Assembly (NCBI RefSeq): GCF_000300855.1
Contig: NZ_ALJF01000013.1
Coordinates: forward strand, 372,001 to 436,000
Length of the DNA: 64,000 nt
Direction: 5' to 3'
Origin: Agrobacterium albertimagni AOL15
GTDB taxonomy: Bacteria; Pseudomonadota; Alphaproteobacteria; Rhizobiales; Rhizobiaceae
The stretch's first letter is position 1; each line of letters starts with the position of its first letter. The notes beneath the pieces are model-generated. The model saw nothing but the letters and a program-made list of their open reading frames with translations. It was not told where the DNA came from and did no database searches. A program made the position numbers and the translations under genes. This document shows positions 8,718 through 17,932 of this stretch, piece by piece.

Positions 8718-10781
8718 TCAAAGACCGGAAACGCTCGCCAGACGCGGGAAGGACTTGATCTTGACTTCGTCGATCGGCACGGGGCGGCCGAGATAATAGC
8801 CCTGGCCGAGCTCGATGCCGAGTTCATGCATCAGTTCCACATGATCGGCCGTCTCCAGACCTTCGATCAGGATCTTCAGGCCGCGATTGCGGATGAGGCG
8901 AATGATGTCCTCGAGCATGGCGCGCCCAGCCGGACGGCGGGCGTCCTGCAGGAAGGAGCGGTCGATCTTGACGGTGTCGAAGGGGAACAGGCGCAGCCAG
9001 GAAAGGCCGGCAAAGCCCGTGCCGAAGTCGTCGAGCCAGATGCGGATCCCGAGCGCCTGCAGATCGGTGATGCAGCGGATGACATCCGACTGCCCTTCCA
9101 TGTCGATGCCTTCGGTGATCTCGAAGGCGAGCTGCGAACCGGAGACACCGGTCTCTTCGAGAATCGTCGAGACGGCCAGAGCAAAACCGCGGGACTTGAG
9201 CTGAATGGCCGAGACGTTGACGCTCGCCATCGGCGCAATGCCGGTCGCGAGCACCTCCGTGCAGGCCCGACGGATCGCCCAGAGGCCGAGATCGAGAATG
9301 GCGCCGGTGCGCTCGGCGACGGGGATGAACTGGGCCGGCGACAGCGGCGTGCCGTCGACCATCTTCATGCGCATCAGCGACTCGACCGCTTCGACGCGGC
9401 CGGTGCGCAGGTTCTGGATCGGCTGGTAGACCAGATGCACGAGGTCGTTCTTGACCGCCATCCGGAGCGTCGCCGCAATATTTTCATTGTCGTCGCTGGT
9501 CAGCGGATCGTTCGGGTTAAACAGTCGGATGCAGTTCCTGCCATTCGCCTTGGCCGAATAGAGCGCCCGGTCCGCCTCGTTGATGATGCGCTCAAGCTTG
9601 GGACCGCTCTGCGGACGTGTATAGGAGGCGCCGACACTCACGGTCACCACCGCCTGGCCATCGCGCCGCTGGTCATGGACGAGATGCAGACCCTCGACGG
9701 CGCTGCGAATGATCTCGCAGAGCGCCATGACCTGATCGCGGCCTGTGACGCGCGACAGCACGATGAATTCTTCGCCACCATAGCGGCCGACCGAAGCGTT
9801 GAGCGGCTTCAGCGTGTCGTTGAGCACGCTCGCGACCAGGATCAGGCAGCGGTCACCGGCCTGATGGCCGTAGAAATCGTTGTATTTCTTAAAGAAGTCG
9901 ACATCGACCAGGATCGCCGCAAAGGCCTTTCCTTCGCTCTGCCAGTCGTTCCAGTAGTCGCGAAGGCGCTTGTCGACAGCGCGGCGGTTCTCCATGCCGG
10001 TGAGGTAGTCGGTGTTGGAGAGACGCTCGAGAGCTTCCCCACGTTTTTCAGCCTCACTGTGCTGATGGGCCGCTTCCACCGCATTGAGAAAGACGTTGTA
10101 GCGCTCCTCGTTGAGCTTCCAGTTCACGTAGGACGTGAACAGGAAGCAGGATGCGTAGAACAGGATGACGACTACGGTCTGCTCCAGCGACAGCGCAGGC
10201 GCATGCAGCATGCTGTAGAGGAAAATAACGAGGATCGTTGCCGACGTCATGACCGACAGGCGGAAGACGAGATTGAAGAACAGGTTCGCACTCATCATGA
10301 AGATGGTGCCGAACAGCATGTAATACCGGAACGCGTCCTCAGCCGTGGTGTAGGTGGCAGGAATAAGCCAAGCGACATATCCGACGACGACAGTTGCAGC
10401 GCAACTGAGATCGACCCAATGGAGGCCGACCCGCCGCGCCACGCAGACCTCCATGACCGAGATGGCGAGGATCGCCGCGATCAGTCGTGCCGTGACAGTC
10501 TGGACTGCCACATCCGGCAACAGGAAGGCATCCGCTACGCCAAACAGAAGGTAGACGAGCGCGGCAAGCCACAGACCCTGGCGGGTCTGGCGCAACTGCG
10601 TGAAGCTGCGATGCGTCTGGTATAGCGCATTCAGGGCAGGGAGGGTGATGGTCTTAGCATCGATTGCAGGAGGGCTGTAATTCGAACCGTCGCTCCATGC
10701 GGAGTCCGCTGCAGACCCGCTATGCATGTGCGAGTTTGTGTCGCGATTTCCGCGCACTGGGTTCTTGATGACCCGATCCAT
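8718..10781 (-). CDS. Membrane-anchored GGDEF-EAL protein (c-di-GMP synthesis/turnover)
   Basis: The protein has 687 residues from ATG 10781, which has GGAG five bases upstream; an in-frame GTG at 10805 is a weaker start. The N-terminal 70-220 region holds about six hydrophobic segments. A GGDEF domain follows with an intact GGEEF signature at 335-339, so diguanylate cyclase activity is plausible. The EAL domain has ESL in place of EAL, but DDFGTG, the KID motif and GQGYYLGRP are present, so phosphodiesterase activity cannot be excluded. It probably sets local c-di-GMP at the inner membrane, which in rhizobia influences exopolysaccharide and motility. It is divergent from the methyltransferase at 10946 with a 164-base gap. 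Confidence 0.93.
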   Translation of the reverse strand: MDRVIKNPVRGNRDTNSHMHSGSAADSAWSDGSNYSPPAIDAKTITLPALNALYQTHRSFTQLRQTRQGLWLAALVYLLFGVADAFLLPDVAVQTVTARLIAAILAISVMEVCVARRVGLHWVDLSCAATVVVGYVAWLIPATYTTAEDAFRYYMLFGTIFMMSANLFFNLVFRLSVMTSATILVIFLYSMLHAPALSLEQTVVVILFYASCFLFTSYVNWKLNEERYNVFLNAVEAAHQHSEAEKRGEALERLSNTDYLTGMENRRAVDKRLRDYWNDWQSEGKAFAAILVDVDFFKKYNDFYGHQAGDRCLILVASVLNDTLKPLNASVGRYGGEEFIVLSRVTGRDQVMALCEIIRSAVEGLHLVHDQRRDGQAVVTVSVGASYTRPQSGPKLERIINEADRALYSAKANGRNCIRLFNPNDPLTSDDNENIAATLRMAVKNDLVHLVYQPIQNLRTGRVEAVESLMRMKMVDGTPLSPAQFIPVAERTGAILDLGLWAIRRACTEVLATGIAPMASVNVSAIQLKSRGFALAVSTILEETGVSGSQLAFEITEGIDMEGQSDVIRCITDLQALGIRIWLDDFGTGFAGLSWLRLFPFDTVKIDRSFLQDARRPAGRAMLEDIIRLIRNRGLKILIEGLETADHVELMHELGIELGQGYYLGRPVPIDEVKIKSFPRLASVSGL

Positions 10782-10945
10782 CACGACTCCATCGTCACCG
10801 CGCACGTCACGCGCTCGTCTACACTAGCTCGCCCACGTGTTAACTATGTTTTAAAGTCTGACTAAAATCGGAGTGCACTTATTGCCGTCCGCGATTATGG
10901 TTTACAAAGAATTAATGTGAGTTTTGACTAAATAAGGAGTGAAGT

Positions 10946-11989
10946 GTGAGTGATGTAAAGATTGCATTCGACGGCCAGAGCCTCATCACGCCGGACTCTA
11001 TTGCGGCGACGGTCTTTTCGACTTCGGTCGATGCCACAGATAAGGATCTTGCTCTGGCACGTGCCGAAATGGCACTTCACCTCCGTGTTGCGGAGCAGCA
11101 GTTCGAGCAGAAAACTGCCGTCGGCCAGATCATGCTTCGCCTGCTGACCGGCCTCCATGAGATCCGCAACCGATTTTCTCCGAAGGTCTGGGAGCAACTC
11201 ATCCCGGTGGCCCAGAACCATGCCATCGCCCGCCATTTCCATGAGGATCCATTCACCCGCTGGTCTTTCGAAAAGCCGCGCGGCTATTCGGGTGATGCTG
11301 GCCTGCTCGATTTCATCTATGGCCATCCGTCGGTCCAGCCGATGCTGGATGCGGCAAGCCCGATGGGCAAGGAAGTCCATGCCTTCACCAGCCAGTCGCC
11401 GGCATGCGTCGCTGTCCGGGAACGACGTGATCTGCTTGCCCAATTCGTCGACGACGTTGCATCTTCTCGCGGTGGCGAGGCTGAAATCCTGACCATCGCA
11501 GCTGGCCATCTGCGTGAAGGCAGCATGTCGCAGGCCCTGAAGGACAAGGCAATCAAGCGGTGGATTGCGCTCGATCAGGATCCGATGAGCGTCGGCGCCG
11601 TCGCCAGCGAATTTGCGGGAACCGCGGTCGAAGCCGTCAACGGCTCGGTACGCACCGTGCTGACCCGCGCGCAGACGCTCGGTACCTTCGACTTCGTCTA
11701 TGCGGCCGGTCTCTACGACTATCTCGCCGACGAAGTGGCGATCAAGCTCTCGCAGCGCTGCCTGCAGATGCTGAAGCCGAACGGCACTTTCCTGTTTGCG
11801 AACTTCTCGCAGGAAGTTCCCGATGACGGCTACATGGAAACCTTCATGAACTGGGCATTGTTGCTGCGTTCGGAAGAAGACATGTGGCGGATCATGCGCG
11901 CGACGACAGAAGGTCTCGACGTCGAATGCTCGCTCCGCTTCGGCCAGAACAAGAACATCGTCTACGGCATCATCCGTAAACTGTCCTGA
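10946..11989 (+). CDS. SAM-dependent methyltransferase of the long, EF/3-OH-PAME-synthesis-like type
   Basis: The protein has 347 residues. The start is GTG 10946, with AAGGAG six bases upstream. The first 150 residues are helical and include GYSGDAGLLDFIYGHP, a motif typical of a group often labelled 'extracellular factor 3-hydroxypalmitate methyl ester biosynthesis protein'. A Rossmann-like methyltransferase domain follows, from about 185: ILTIAAGHLREG is the SAM-binding glycine loop region, then ALDQDP, then LKPNGTFLFANF near 275-290. The substrate is unknown and the family label may mislead. It is divergently transcribed from the GGDEF-EAL gene, which could mean shared regulation. A hairpin follows the stop. 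Confidence 0.8.
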   Translation: MSDVKIAFDGQSLITPDSIAATVFSTSVDATDKDLALARAEMALHLRVAEQQFEQKTAVGQIMLRLLTGLHEIRNRFSPKVWEQLIPVAQNHAIARHFHEDPFTRWSFEKPRGYSGDAGLLDFIYGHPSVQPMLDAASPMGKEVHAFTSQSPACVAVRERRDLLAQFVDDVASSRGGEAEILTIAAGHLREGSMSQALKDKAIKRWIALDQDPMSVGAVASEFAGTAVEAVNGSVRTVLTRAQTLGTFDFVYAAGLYDYLADEVAIKLSQRCLQMLKPNGTFLFANFSQEVPDDGYMETFMNWALLLRSEEDMWRIMRATTEGLDVECSLRFGQNKNIVYGIIRKLS

Positions 11990-11996
11990 AATGAAA

Positions 11997-12030
11997 CAGC
12001 CCTTCGCAGCGTTTGATCTGCGAAGGGCTG
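11997..12030. terminator. Strong hairpin between convergent genes
   Basis: A perfect 13-base-pair stem, 11997-12009 with 12018-12030, and an eight-base loop lie just after the methyltransferase stop. There is no immediate T-run on either strand, so it may act as a weak terminator or as a transcript-end stabiliser between this gene and the convergent bpt. Confidence 0.65.
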
Positions 12031-12074
12031 GCCTGTCCTAAAATGGGACTTTTCTTCCGCGACTTTTTCTGGCT

Positions 12075-12836
12075 TCAGCCCTCGGATTCGAGGGGGAAAC
12101 GCGTCCAGCCCTGATGCATCAGGTGTTCCTGCGGCTGGAAGCGTGTCTTGTAGCCCATCTTCTTCGAGCCCTGCACCCAGTAGCCGAGATAGACATGCGG
12201 CAGGCCGAGCGCCTTCGCGCGGCGAATGTGGTCGAGCACCATCATCGTGCCGAGTGAGCGCTTTTCCATCTCCGGATTGTAGAACGAATAGACCATCGAC
12301 AGCCCGTCGCTCATCAGGTCAGACAGCGCAACGGCGATCAGTTCGCCGCGCGGCTGGGCCGAAATTCCGTCGCCGGGGACGCGCAGGCGGTATTCGATGA
12401 CCCGCGTCTGCACATGGCTGTCCTCGACCATGATCGCATAGTCGAGCGCCGACATGTCGGACATGCCACCGTTCTGATGCCGATGATCGAGATAGTGGCG
12501 GAAGAGAGAGAACTGCTCTGTTGAAGGCTGGGCCGGAAAAACGGTGGAGACGAGGTCCGCATTGGTGGCCTCAACGCGTCTGAAGCCGCGGCTCAGTTCG
12601 AACTCGTTGACCAGGACACGGACGGACACGCAGGCGCGGCAGGATTCGCAGGCCGGCCGATAGGCGATGTTCTGCGAGCGACGAAAGCCCCCTTGCGTCA
12701 GAAGATCGTTCATCTCGGTCGCCCGCTGCCCGACAAGGTGGGTGAAGACCTTCCGCTCCATCTCTCCCGAAAGATACGGGCACGGCGCAGGCGCCGTCAG
12801 ATAGAATTGCGGGGAGGGGCTGGTCTGCGTGTTCAT
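12075..12836 (-). CDS. bpt: Aspartate/glutamate leucyltransferase (arginyltransferase-like)
   Basis: It transfers leucine from Leu-tRNA to proteins with N-terminal Asp or Glu, marking them for ClpS/ClpAP degradation in the N-end-rule pathway. It has 253 residues, the usual length. The ATE/Bpt N-terminal domain carries the conserved cysteines C19 (PCPYL), C63, C66 and C69 (ACESCRAC). The C-terminal GNAT-like half includes [25 protein letters not shown] and [15 protein letters not shown]. It lies in a cytoplasmic housekeeping neighbourhood upstream of the RDD gene on the same strand, with a 120-base gap. Confidence 0.94.
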   Translation of the reverse strand: MNTQTSPSPQFYLTAPAPCPYLSGEMERKVFTHLVGQRATEMNDLLTQGGFRRSQNIAYRPACESCRACVSVRVLVNEFELSRGFRRVEATNADLVSTVFPAQPSTEQFSLFRHYLDHRHQNGGMSDMSALDYAIMVEDSHVQTRVIEYRLRVPGDGISAQPRGELIAVALSDLMSDGLSMVYSFYNPEMEKRSLGTMMVLDHIRRAKALGLPHVYLGYWVQGSKKMGYKTRFQPQEHLMHQGWTRFPLESEG

Positions 12837-12958
12837 ATGCGGATGAAGAGAATCCTTTGGCGTGACCTGTCACAGGTAGGATGGCGCAAGAATGAAAAAG
12901 GTCAACACTCCGGCGAGACGCCGGAGTTCATTGTTCTGGAGAGACGTGCCAAGCGAGA

Positions 12959-13417
12959 TCAGTAAGTCCTGACTGCAGCCGTGCCGAGCAACAGGTCATG
13001 CACCAGACGCGAGCGTTCGATGAAAAGGCCGGCGAGAAGGACGAGCGGCGTCAGGACGGAGTTGAGGATCCAGAACAGCGCCAGATGCGCGATCGCTGTG
13101 ACGAAGTCGATCTTGCGGCCATCGAGGCGGACCATGGCAATGCCCATCATCCGCATGCCCGGCGTGGACTGGGACGGACCCGCCAGCGACATGCCGAAAT
13201 AGAGACCGGCCACCACGAAGAACAGGATCGGATAGAGAAGCCAGCCGAGGCCAAGCGTCAGGATGCCCAGGAAGAAGACCACCACGGCCGCCGGGATCCA
13301 GAGGAGGCCGATGAAGAGATAGTCGACGAGGAATGCAAAGACGCGCCGCGAGAGCACGCCGCTATAGGCGCGCCAGTCTTCGGGGGCCGCATAGGACGAG
13401 TTGCTATCGAGGCTCAT
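12959..13417 (-). CDS. RDD family membrane protein
   Basis: The protein has 152 residues with three to four hydrophobic segments (about 27-50, 52-76, 105-132). The RDD signature is visible as RRVFAFLVDYL near residues 24-34 and GMRMMGIAMV near 87-96. RDD proteins are inner-membrane proteins of mostly unknown function; some affect ion transport. It lies between hemB and bpt on the same strand and may be co-transcribed with either. ATG 13417 is preceded by AAAGGAG. Confidence 0.9.
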   Translation of the reverse strand: MSLDSNSSYAAPEDWRAYSGVLSRRVFAFLVDYLFIGLLWIPAAVVVFFLGILTLGLGWLLYPILFFVVAGLYFGMSLAGPSQSTPGMRMMGIAMVRLDGRKIDFVTAIAHLALFWILNSVLTPLVLLAGLFIERSRLVHDLLLGTAAVRTY

Positions 13418-13505
13418 ATCGGGCTCCTTTAAGGTTGTGTCTCAGATATGGGGAGCCCGATCCCGAATACAATAATCCGTGAAGGTCATCGGCGCAGGAT
13501 GAACC

Positions 13506-14522
13506 TCAGCCCCGTTTCGCCAGAAGGCGTGCAACCTCGGGCGCGAAATAGGTGAGGATACCGTCGCAACCCGCGCGCTTGAAGCAGAGCAAGGTTTCGA
13601 GCATGGCGCGCTCGCCGTCGATCCAGCCATTTGCCGCTGCGGCCTTGATCTGGCTGTATTCGCCGGAGACCTGATAGGCGAAGACCGGAAGGCCGAAGCT
13701 CTCCTTCAGGCGCCAGCAGATGTCGAGATAGGGAAGGCCAGGCTTGACCATCAGCATGTCGGCGCCTTCCTCGACGTCGAGCGCTGCATCGCGCACGGCC
13801 TCGGTGCCGTTGGCCGGATCAATGTAATAGGTCTTCTTGTCACCCTTCAGGAGGCCGCTGGTCGAGATCGCCTCGCGGTAAGGGCCGTAGTAGCAGGAGG
13901 CGAACTTGGTGGCGTAGGACATGATGCCGACGCTCTGATGACCGGCAGCATCCAGCCCCCGGCGGATCGCGCCGATACGTCCGTCCATCATGTCGGAGGG
14001 CGCGATGATGTCGGACCCGGCATCGGCCTGGGCGATAGCGGCGCGCACCAGCTGGTCGACCGTCTCATCATTGACGATCTCGCCATCCCGCAGAATGCCG
14101 TCATGGCCGTGGCTGGTGAAGGGATCGAGCGCCACATCGGTGATCACGCCGATATTGGGAACGGCCTTCTTGATCGCAGCGGTCACCTGATTGAGGAGAT
14201 TGTTGCTCTTCAACACTTCCGAGCCAGTTTGGTCGCGCAGCTCCATTTCCACATTTGGGAAGGTCGCCAGTGCCGGGATGCCGAGGTCGGCCGCTTCCCT
14301 GGCAGCCTCGACCGCCTTGTCGACGCTCATCCGGAAAACACCGGGCATCGCCGCAATCGGCTCCATGATGCCGGAGCCCGGCACGACGAAGATCGGCCAG
14401 ATCAGATCATCGACGGTCAACCGGTTTTCCAGAACCATGCGGCGCTGCCAGTCGGCCTTGCGCAGGCGGCGCATGCGCCGGTGGCCGGTGACGTCGTCTA
14501 CCTGATGTGTCTTGTCCGTCAT
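13506..14522 (-). CDS. hemB: Delta-aminolevulinic acid dehydratase (porphobilinogen synthase), Mg-type
   Basis: It condenses two 5-aminolevulinate molecules to porphobilinogen in heme, siroheme and cobalamin synthesis. It has 338 residues. The two active-site lysines are K206 (YATKFASC) and K260 (LMVKPGLP), the latter forming the Schiff base. The metal-site segment reads DVALDPFTSHGHDG (129-142): the catalytic-zinc cysteines of the E. coli/human type are Ala and Asp. This is the zinc-independent, Mg-dependent form known from Pseudomonas and Bradyrhizobium. It is divergent from the gene at 14708. Confidence 0.97.
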   Translation of the reverse strand: MTDKTHQVDDVTGHRRMRRLRKADWQRRMVLENRLTVDDLIWPIFVVPGSGIMEPIAAMPGVFRMSVDKAVEAAREAADLGIPALATFPNVEMELRDQTGSEVLKSNNLLNQVTAAIKKAVPNIGVITDVALDPFTSHGHDGILRDGEIVNDETVDQLVRAAIAQADAGSDIIAPSDMMDGRIGAIRRGLDAAGHQSVGIMSYATKFASCYYGPYREAISTSGLLKGDKKTYYIDPANGTEAVRDAALDVEEGADMLMVKPGLPYLDICWRLKESFGLPVFAYQVSGEYSQIKAAAANGWIDGERAMLETLLCFKRAGCDGILTYFAPEVARLLAKRG

Positions 14523-14707
14523 GATCGCGATCCTTGGTCTGTCTTCGGCTGCTGATTAGCACGCCGATGGAGGCTTGCAAAACGGAAGCCTGACGGCGGG
14601 TGATCTGTGTCTTATCGAGAAGGGATAGGCAGGGATGATGAGATCAGCAGGGGAGGGGGCGGCGGCCGTGCTGGCGGAGGGGTTGTCCCCAGCCTATCTT
14701 CCTATCC

Positions 14708-15145
14708 ATGGAAGCTGATTCGTCGCAGACACCCATCCGCAGTCTCACCGAGACCATCTTCGTGCTCTTCCTGCGCGTGGTGGCGCTGTCCTGCCTGTGG
14801 TTCGGCCTGCAGTACTGGGCGCTCCTCGTCGGCTACAGCCAGAACGGGCTTGGCCGCTTCGACCTCTTGTCCACACCCTGGCGTGTGGCGGCCACAGGGC
14901 TTGCGGTTGTGTTTCCGGTCGCCGCCCTCGGGCTTTGGGTCGCGGGCTCCTGGGGCCCGGTCATGTGGCTGCTCGCGGCAGGCGGCCAGATGCTGATGTT
15001 TACAGTCTGGCCGGAGATCTTCGGCCGCAACACGCTGGCCGTCACCATGCATTCCGCGGTCTTCGTCGTCTTCGTTCTTTTCCGCCTGGCGTTGTGGCTC
15101 GAAGGGAGACACAAGCAGGAGCGTATAACGGTTGATTTACCCTGA
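14708..15145 (+). CDS. Four-helix membrane protein of unknown function (possibly DUF6163)
   Basis: The protein has 145 residues and about four hydrophobic stretches (about 17-40, 60-80, 82-103, 108-130). There are no catalytic motifs. Its position just upstream of ldtR on the same strand, 132 bases away, is the main reason to suspect the DUF6163 family that rhizobial genomes carry beside ldtR; I am not sure of that label. ATG 14708 is the natural start but its ribosome-binding site is weak. Confidence 0.7.
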   Translation: MEADSSQTPIRSLTETIFVLFLRVVALSCLWFGLQYWALLVGYSQNGLGRFDLLSTPWRVAATGLAVVFPVAALGLWVAGSWGPVMWLLAAGGQMLMFTVWPEIFGRNTLAVTMHSAVFVVFVLFRLALWLEGRHKQERITVDLP

Positions 15146-15277
15146 TCGCAGGCTGGGCTTTAGTAAGCCTCTGTTAAGCCTGCGTTTTAAATAGAATTTT
15201 ATGCGCATTGGATACGGTCCTCACCAAGGCGGGAGAAAAAACCAACACCGCCAAACAAAACAGTGAGGCAGACCGAT

Positions 15278-15787
15278 ATGAACACCAAGCTCAAGCCGCA
15301 GCCGTCCACTCTCGACCCGCAGGAAGAAGCGATCCGTTCGCTCTACCTCGAATCTCTCCACCTCGTCGAGCGTCTTCACCGCCGCCTTCTCGACGTCATC
15401 AAGGACGAGTTCGACCGCAAGGGTCGCTCCGATATCAACGCCGTCCAGGCACTCCTGCTCTTCAACATCGGCAATTCGGAACTGACCGCCGGTGAACTGC
15501 GCTCGCGTGGTTACTACCTGGGCTCGAACGTCTCCTACAACGTCAAGAAGCTCGTCGATCTCGGCTTCATCAACCATCAGCGCTCGCGCGTCGACCGTCG
15601 CTCGGTCCGCATCAGCCTGACCGAAGCCGGCCAGGAAATCGCCGAGACCGTTGCCAAGCTCTATGAGCGCCACATCGGCTCGATCCAGAAGGTCGGCGGT
15701 ATCGGCACCGACGAGTTCACCCAGATGAACAAGCTTCTGCAGCGCCTCGACCGCTTCTGGAACGACTCGATCATGTACCGCCTCTGA
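15278..15787 (+). CDS. ldtR: MarR-family regulator LdtR
   Basis: The protein has 169 residues and a winged helix around 60-120 (LTAGELRSRGYYLGSNVSYNV, then the wing with HQRSRVDRRSVRISLT). It closely resembles LdtR, described in Candidatus Liberibacter asiaticus and Sinorhizobium as controlling the L,D-transpeptidase gene ldtP and osmotic-stress tolerance. That ldtP gene follows here at 16577, but a foreign-looking minus-strand gene now separates them. I prefer ATG 15278, with GAGG nine bases upstream, over the in-frame GTG 15263. Confidence 0.93.
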   Translation: MNTKLKPQPSTLDPQEEAIRSLYLESLHLVERLHRRLLDVIKDEFDRKGRSDINAVQALLLFNIGNSELTAGELRSRGYYLGSNVSYNVKKLVDLGFINHQRSRVDRRSVRISLTEAGQEIAETVAKLYERHIGSIQKVGGIGTDEFTQMNKLLQRLDRFWNDSIMYRL

Positions 15788-15863
15788 TCCACCGGAGGCT
15801 ACGCGACACCCACGCATTTCCTCCAGTCATGCGGTCGCATTGAGAAGGCGCTAGGTCGCGGGT

Positions 15864-16529
15864 TCAGCCTGCACCGTAGCGCCTTGTCTCGTTTTGCCTT
15901 CGTTCCAGGTTTCTCGACCGCAGTTCTGTAATGAGAAACGCTGTCGGCGCCACCGTGTAGCCGCGCTCGGCAAGAAACCGTTTTACCCGTTTTGTGTATT
16001 TGGGTTTTGGAGCCGTGTTGTATCGACCGGCGACCTCAGTCACCTCACGGCCGACAAGCAAAATGTTGGCTCTCGGTTCATTGAGCGAGTTGCGGAGGGA
16101 ATAGATGGTGTGAGGCCCGTCATAAAACATTCCGACGCAATTCCCCATCAAACCGCCCTCGCGCTGATAGTCGAATTTGGTCAGTAGCTCGACGATGCGC
16201 CACCCATCCTCAAAGCTGAATACCACCACACTGTCATCGACCTCTTCCATCAAAGCCCCCCGCAAATCACCGCTCACAGCTGAGGGAATCAGCGAACCCG
16301 GGCGCGAGCAAGCAGCCTGAACCATGTCTGGACGACGATCTTTGGGCGGGACTACCTGAGCCCGATAGCCCCGGATTCGGTCTACACACTCCCGTGACGC
16401 AACCCTTGGTGACACGAATTGGCCATATTGATATGGGACCGCCGAGACTAGGAACGGAGGTGCGTCGATAGCCTCCGATCGACCCCGAAATGGATGTCCC
16501 TGCCTCTCTGGCTGCGCTTTGTTAACCAT
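15864..16529 (-). CDS. PcfJ-like protein of unknown function, inserted between ldtR and ldtP
   Basis: The protein has 221 residues from ATG 16529. The C-terminal half carries a recognisable pattern: GGLMGNCVG (125-133), then IYSLRNSLNEP (142-152), then AGRYNTAP and KPKYTKRVKRF (167-185). This 'MGxCVG ... IYSLRD ... G..N..P..KY' pattern is common in phage and plasmid genes and resembles the PcfJ-like domain. The first 90 residues are not assigned. Base composition is less GC-rich than in ldtR and ldtP, and the gene faces the opposite way, so recent acquisition is likely. Its start is 48 bases from that of ldtP, so the two may share or interfere at their promoters. The function is unknown. Confidence 0.7.
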   Translation of the reverse strand: MVNKAQPERQGHPFRGRSEAIDAPPFLVSAVPYQYGQFVSPRVASRECVDRIRGYRAQVVPPKDRRPDMVQAACSRPGSLIPSAVSGDLRGALMEEVDDSVVVFSFEDGWRIVELLTKFDYQREGGLMGNCVGMFYDGPHTIYSLRNSLNEPRANILLVGREVTEVAGRYNTAPKPKYTKRVKRFLAERGYTVAPTAFLITELRSRNLERRQNETRRYGAG

Positions 16530-16576
16530 GGCGCGGTATGCGTTTGGGACAGGTTCAGGATGAAACGGTAGGAAAT

Positions 16577-17905
16577 ATGTCCAAGACGTCTGGAATTGTT
16601 GCTCTCTCGCGCCGCTCCCTGCTGCGTGGTGCCGCCGCTGCCGGTGCTGCGGCATTCACCGGACAGGCCATGGCGCAGGACACGGTCAATGACTTGATCA
16701 ATGCACCGCGTCGCGGCAACTGGGATGACCAGTTTGACGCCCAGGCATCGCGTTCTGTTGCTGCCGTCACGTCGAACACGCCGATGCTGAGCGCGAGCAA
16801 TCTCGTCAACATGCAGCAGGCGATTGGCCAGCACCAGATGATCGTCTCGAATGGCGGCTGGCCTACGATTAACGCACCGGCGGCGCTGCGCATCGGCGCT
16901 ACGGACCCCGCCGTGCAGAGCCTGCGCCAACGCCTGATGATCTCGGGCGACCTGTCGCGTGAAGCCGGTATGTCCAACTCCTACGATTCCTACGTCGAGG
17001 GCGCGGTCAAGCGCTTCCAGGCTCGTCACGGTCTGCCGGAGGACGGTGTCCTCGGCGAGTTCACCGTCAAGGCGCTGAATGTCGGCGCCGATGTCCGCCT
17101 GAACCAGCTCAATACCAATCTCGTTCGCCTGCAGTCGATGTCTGGCGATCTCGGCCGTCGTTACGTGACGGTCAATGTTCCCGGCGCCTCCGTCGAAGCC
17201 GTCGAGAATGATCGCGTCGCGCTGCGCAACACAGCCGTCGTCGGCCGTATCGACCGCCCGACCCACATGATCAACTCGAAGATCTATCAGGTCATTTTGA
17301 ACCCTTACTGGACGGCGCCTCGCTCGATCATCGAGAAGGACATCGTGCCGTTGATGCGCAAGGATCCGACCTATCTGACGCGCAACGCCATCCGCCTGTT
17401 CGATAACAGCGGCCGGGAAGTTGCGCCGGAAACGGTCGATTGGAATGCCGCCAAGGCGCCGAACCTGATGTTCCGTCAGGATCCCGGCAAGATCAACGCC
17501 ATGGCATCGACCAAGATCGACTTCCACAATCCGCACAACGAATACATGCACGACACGCCCCAGCAGGGCCTGTTCAACAAGCTCATGCGGTTTGAATCCT
17601 CGGGCTGCATCCGCGTGCAGAACGTGCGTGACCTCGTCACATGGCTGCTGCGCGACACGCCCGGCTGGTCACGCCAGGAGATCGAGCGCGTCATCACGAC
17701 CCGCCAGAACAACCCGATCAAACTGGCAGAAGAAGTGCCTGTTTACATCGTCTATATCAGCGCCTGGTCGACCCGTGACAACATCGTCCAGTTCCGTGAC
17801 GACATCTATCAGAAGGACGGCGATGCGCAGCTGGCGCTGCAGGCCAATATCGGCGTTGAACAGTTTGCGGGCTCCGTGGAAGAGGACTTCGTTCCGCTGC
17901 AATAA
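16577..17905 (+). CDS. ldtP: L,D-transpeptidase with peptidoglycan-binding domain (LdtP type)
   Basis: It is predicted to act in the periplasm, forming 3-3 peptidoglycan cross-links or attaching proteins. It has 442 residues. The N-terminus is a Tat-like signal (SRRSLLRG at 11-18, then a hydrophobic Ala-rich stretch ending AMA-Q). A peptidoglycan-binding repeat lies around 111-170. The YkuD domain runs from about 195 to 375, with His325 and the catalytic SSGCIRV at 341-347 (Cys344). I chose ATG 16577 with AGGA just upstream, because the alternative ATG 16538 puts 13 unlikely residues before the signal. LdtR upstream is the probable regulator. A strong terminator follows. Confidence 0.93.
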   Translation: MSKTSGIVALSRRSLLRGAAAAGAAAFTGQAMAQDTVNDLINAPRRGNWDDQFDAQASRSVAAVTSNTPMLSASNLVNMQQAIGQHQMIVSNGGWPTINAPAALRIGATDPAVQSLRQRLMISGDLSREAGMSNSYDSYVEGAVKRFQARHGLPEDGVLGEFTVKALNVGADVRLNQLNTNLVRLQSMSGDLGRRYVTVNVPGASVEAVENDRVALRNTAVVGRIDRPTHMINSKIYQVILNPYWTAPRSIIEKDIVPLMRKDPTYLTRNAIRLFDNSGREVAPETVDWNAAKAPNLMFRQDPGKINAMASTKIDFHNPHNEYMHDTPQQGLFNKLMRFESSGCIRVQNVRDLVTWLLRDTPGWSRQEIERVITTRQNNPIKLAEEVPVYIVYISAWSTRDNIVQFRDDIYQKDGDAQLALQANIGVEQFAGSVEEDFVPLQ

Positions 17906-17932
17906 GGGCCTCTGCCGCACGCGAAAGATCCC

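Noticed and set aside
8679-10625. 648-codon plus-strand frame opposite the GGDEF-EAL gene
   Set aside because: The GGDEF and EAL motifs on the minus strand settle the coding strand; the plus frame is a shadow.
16448-17551. Minus-strand frame opposite ldtP
   Set aside because: It overlaps the start of the real minus-strand islet gene in another frame and is the antisense of ldtP, with no recognisable protein features.
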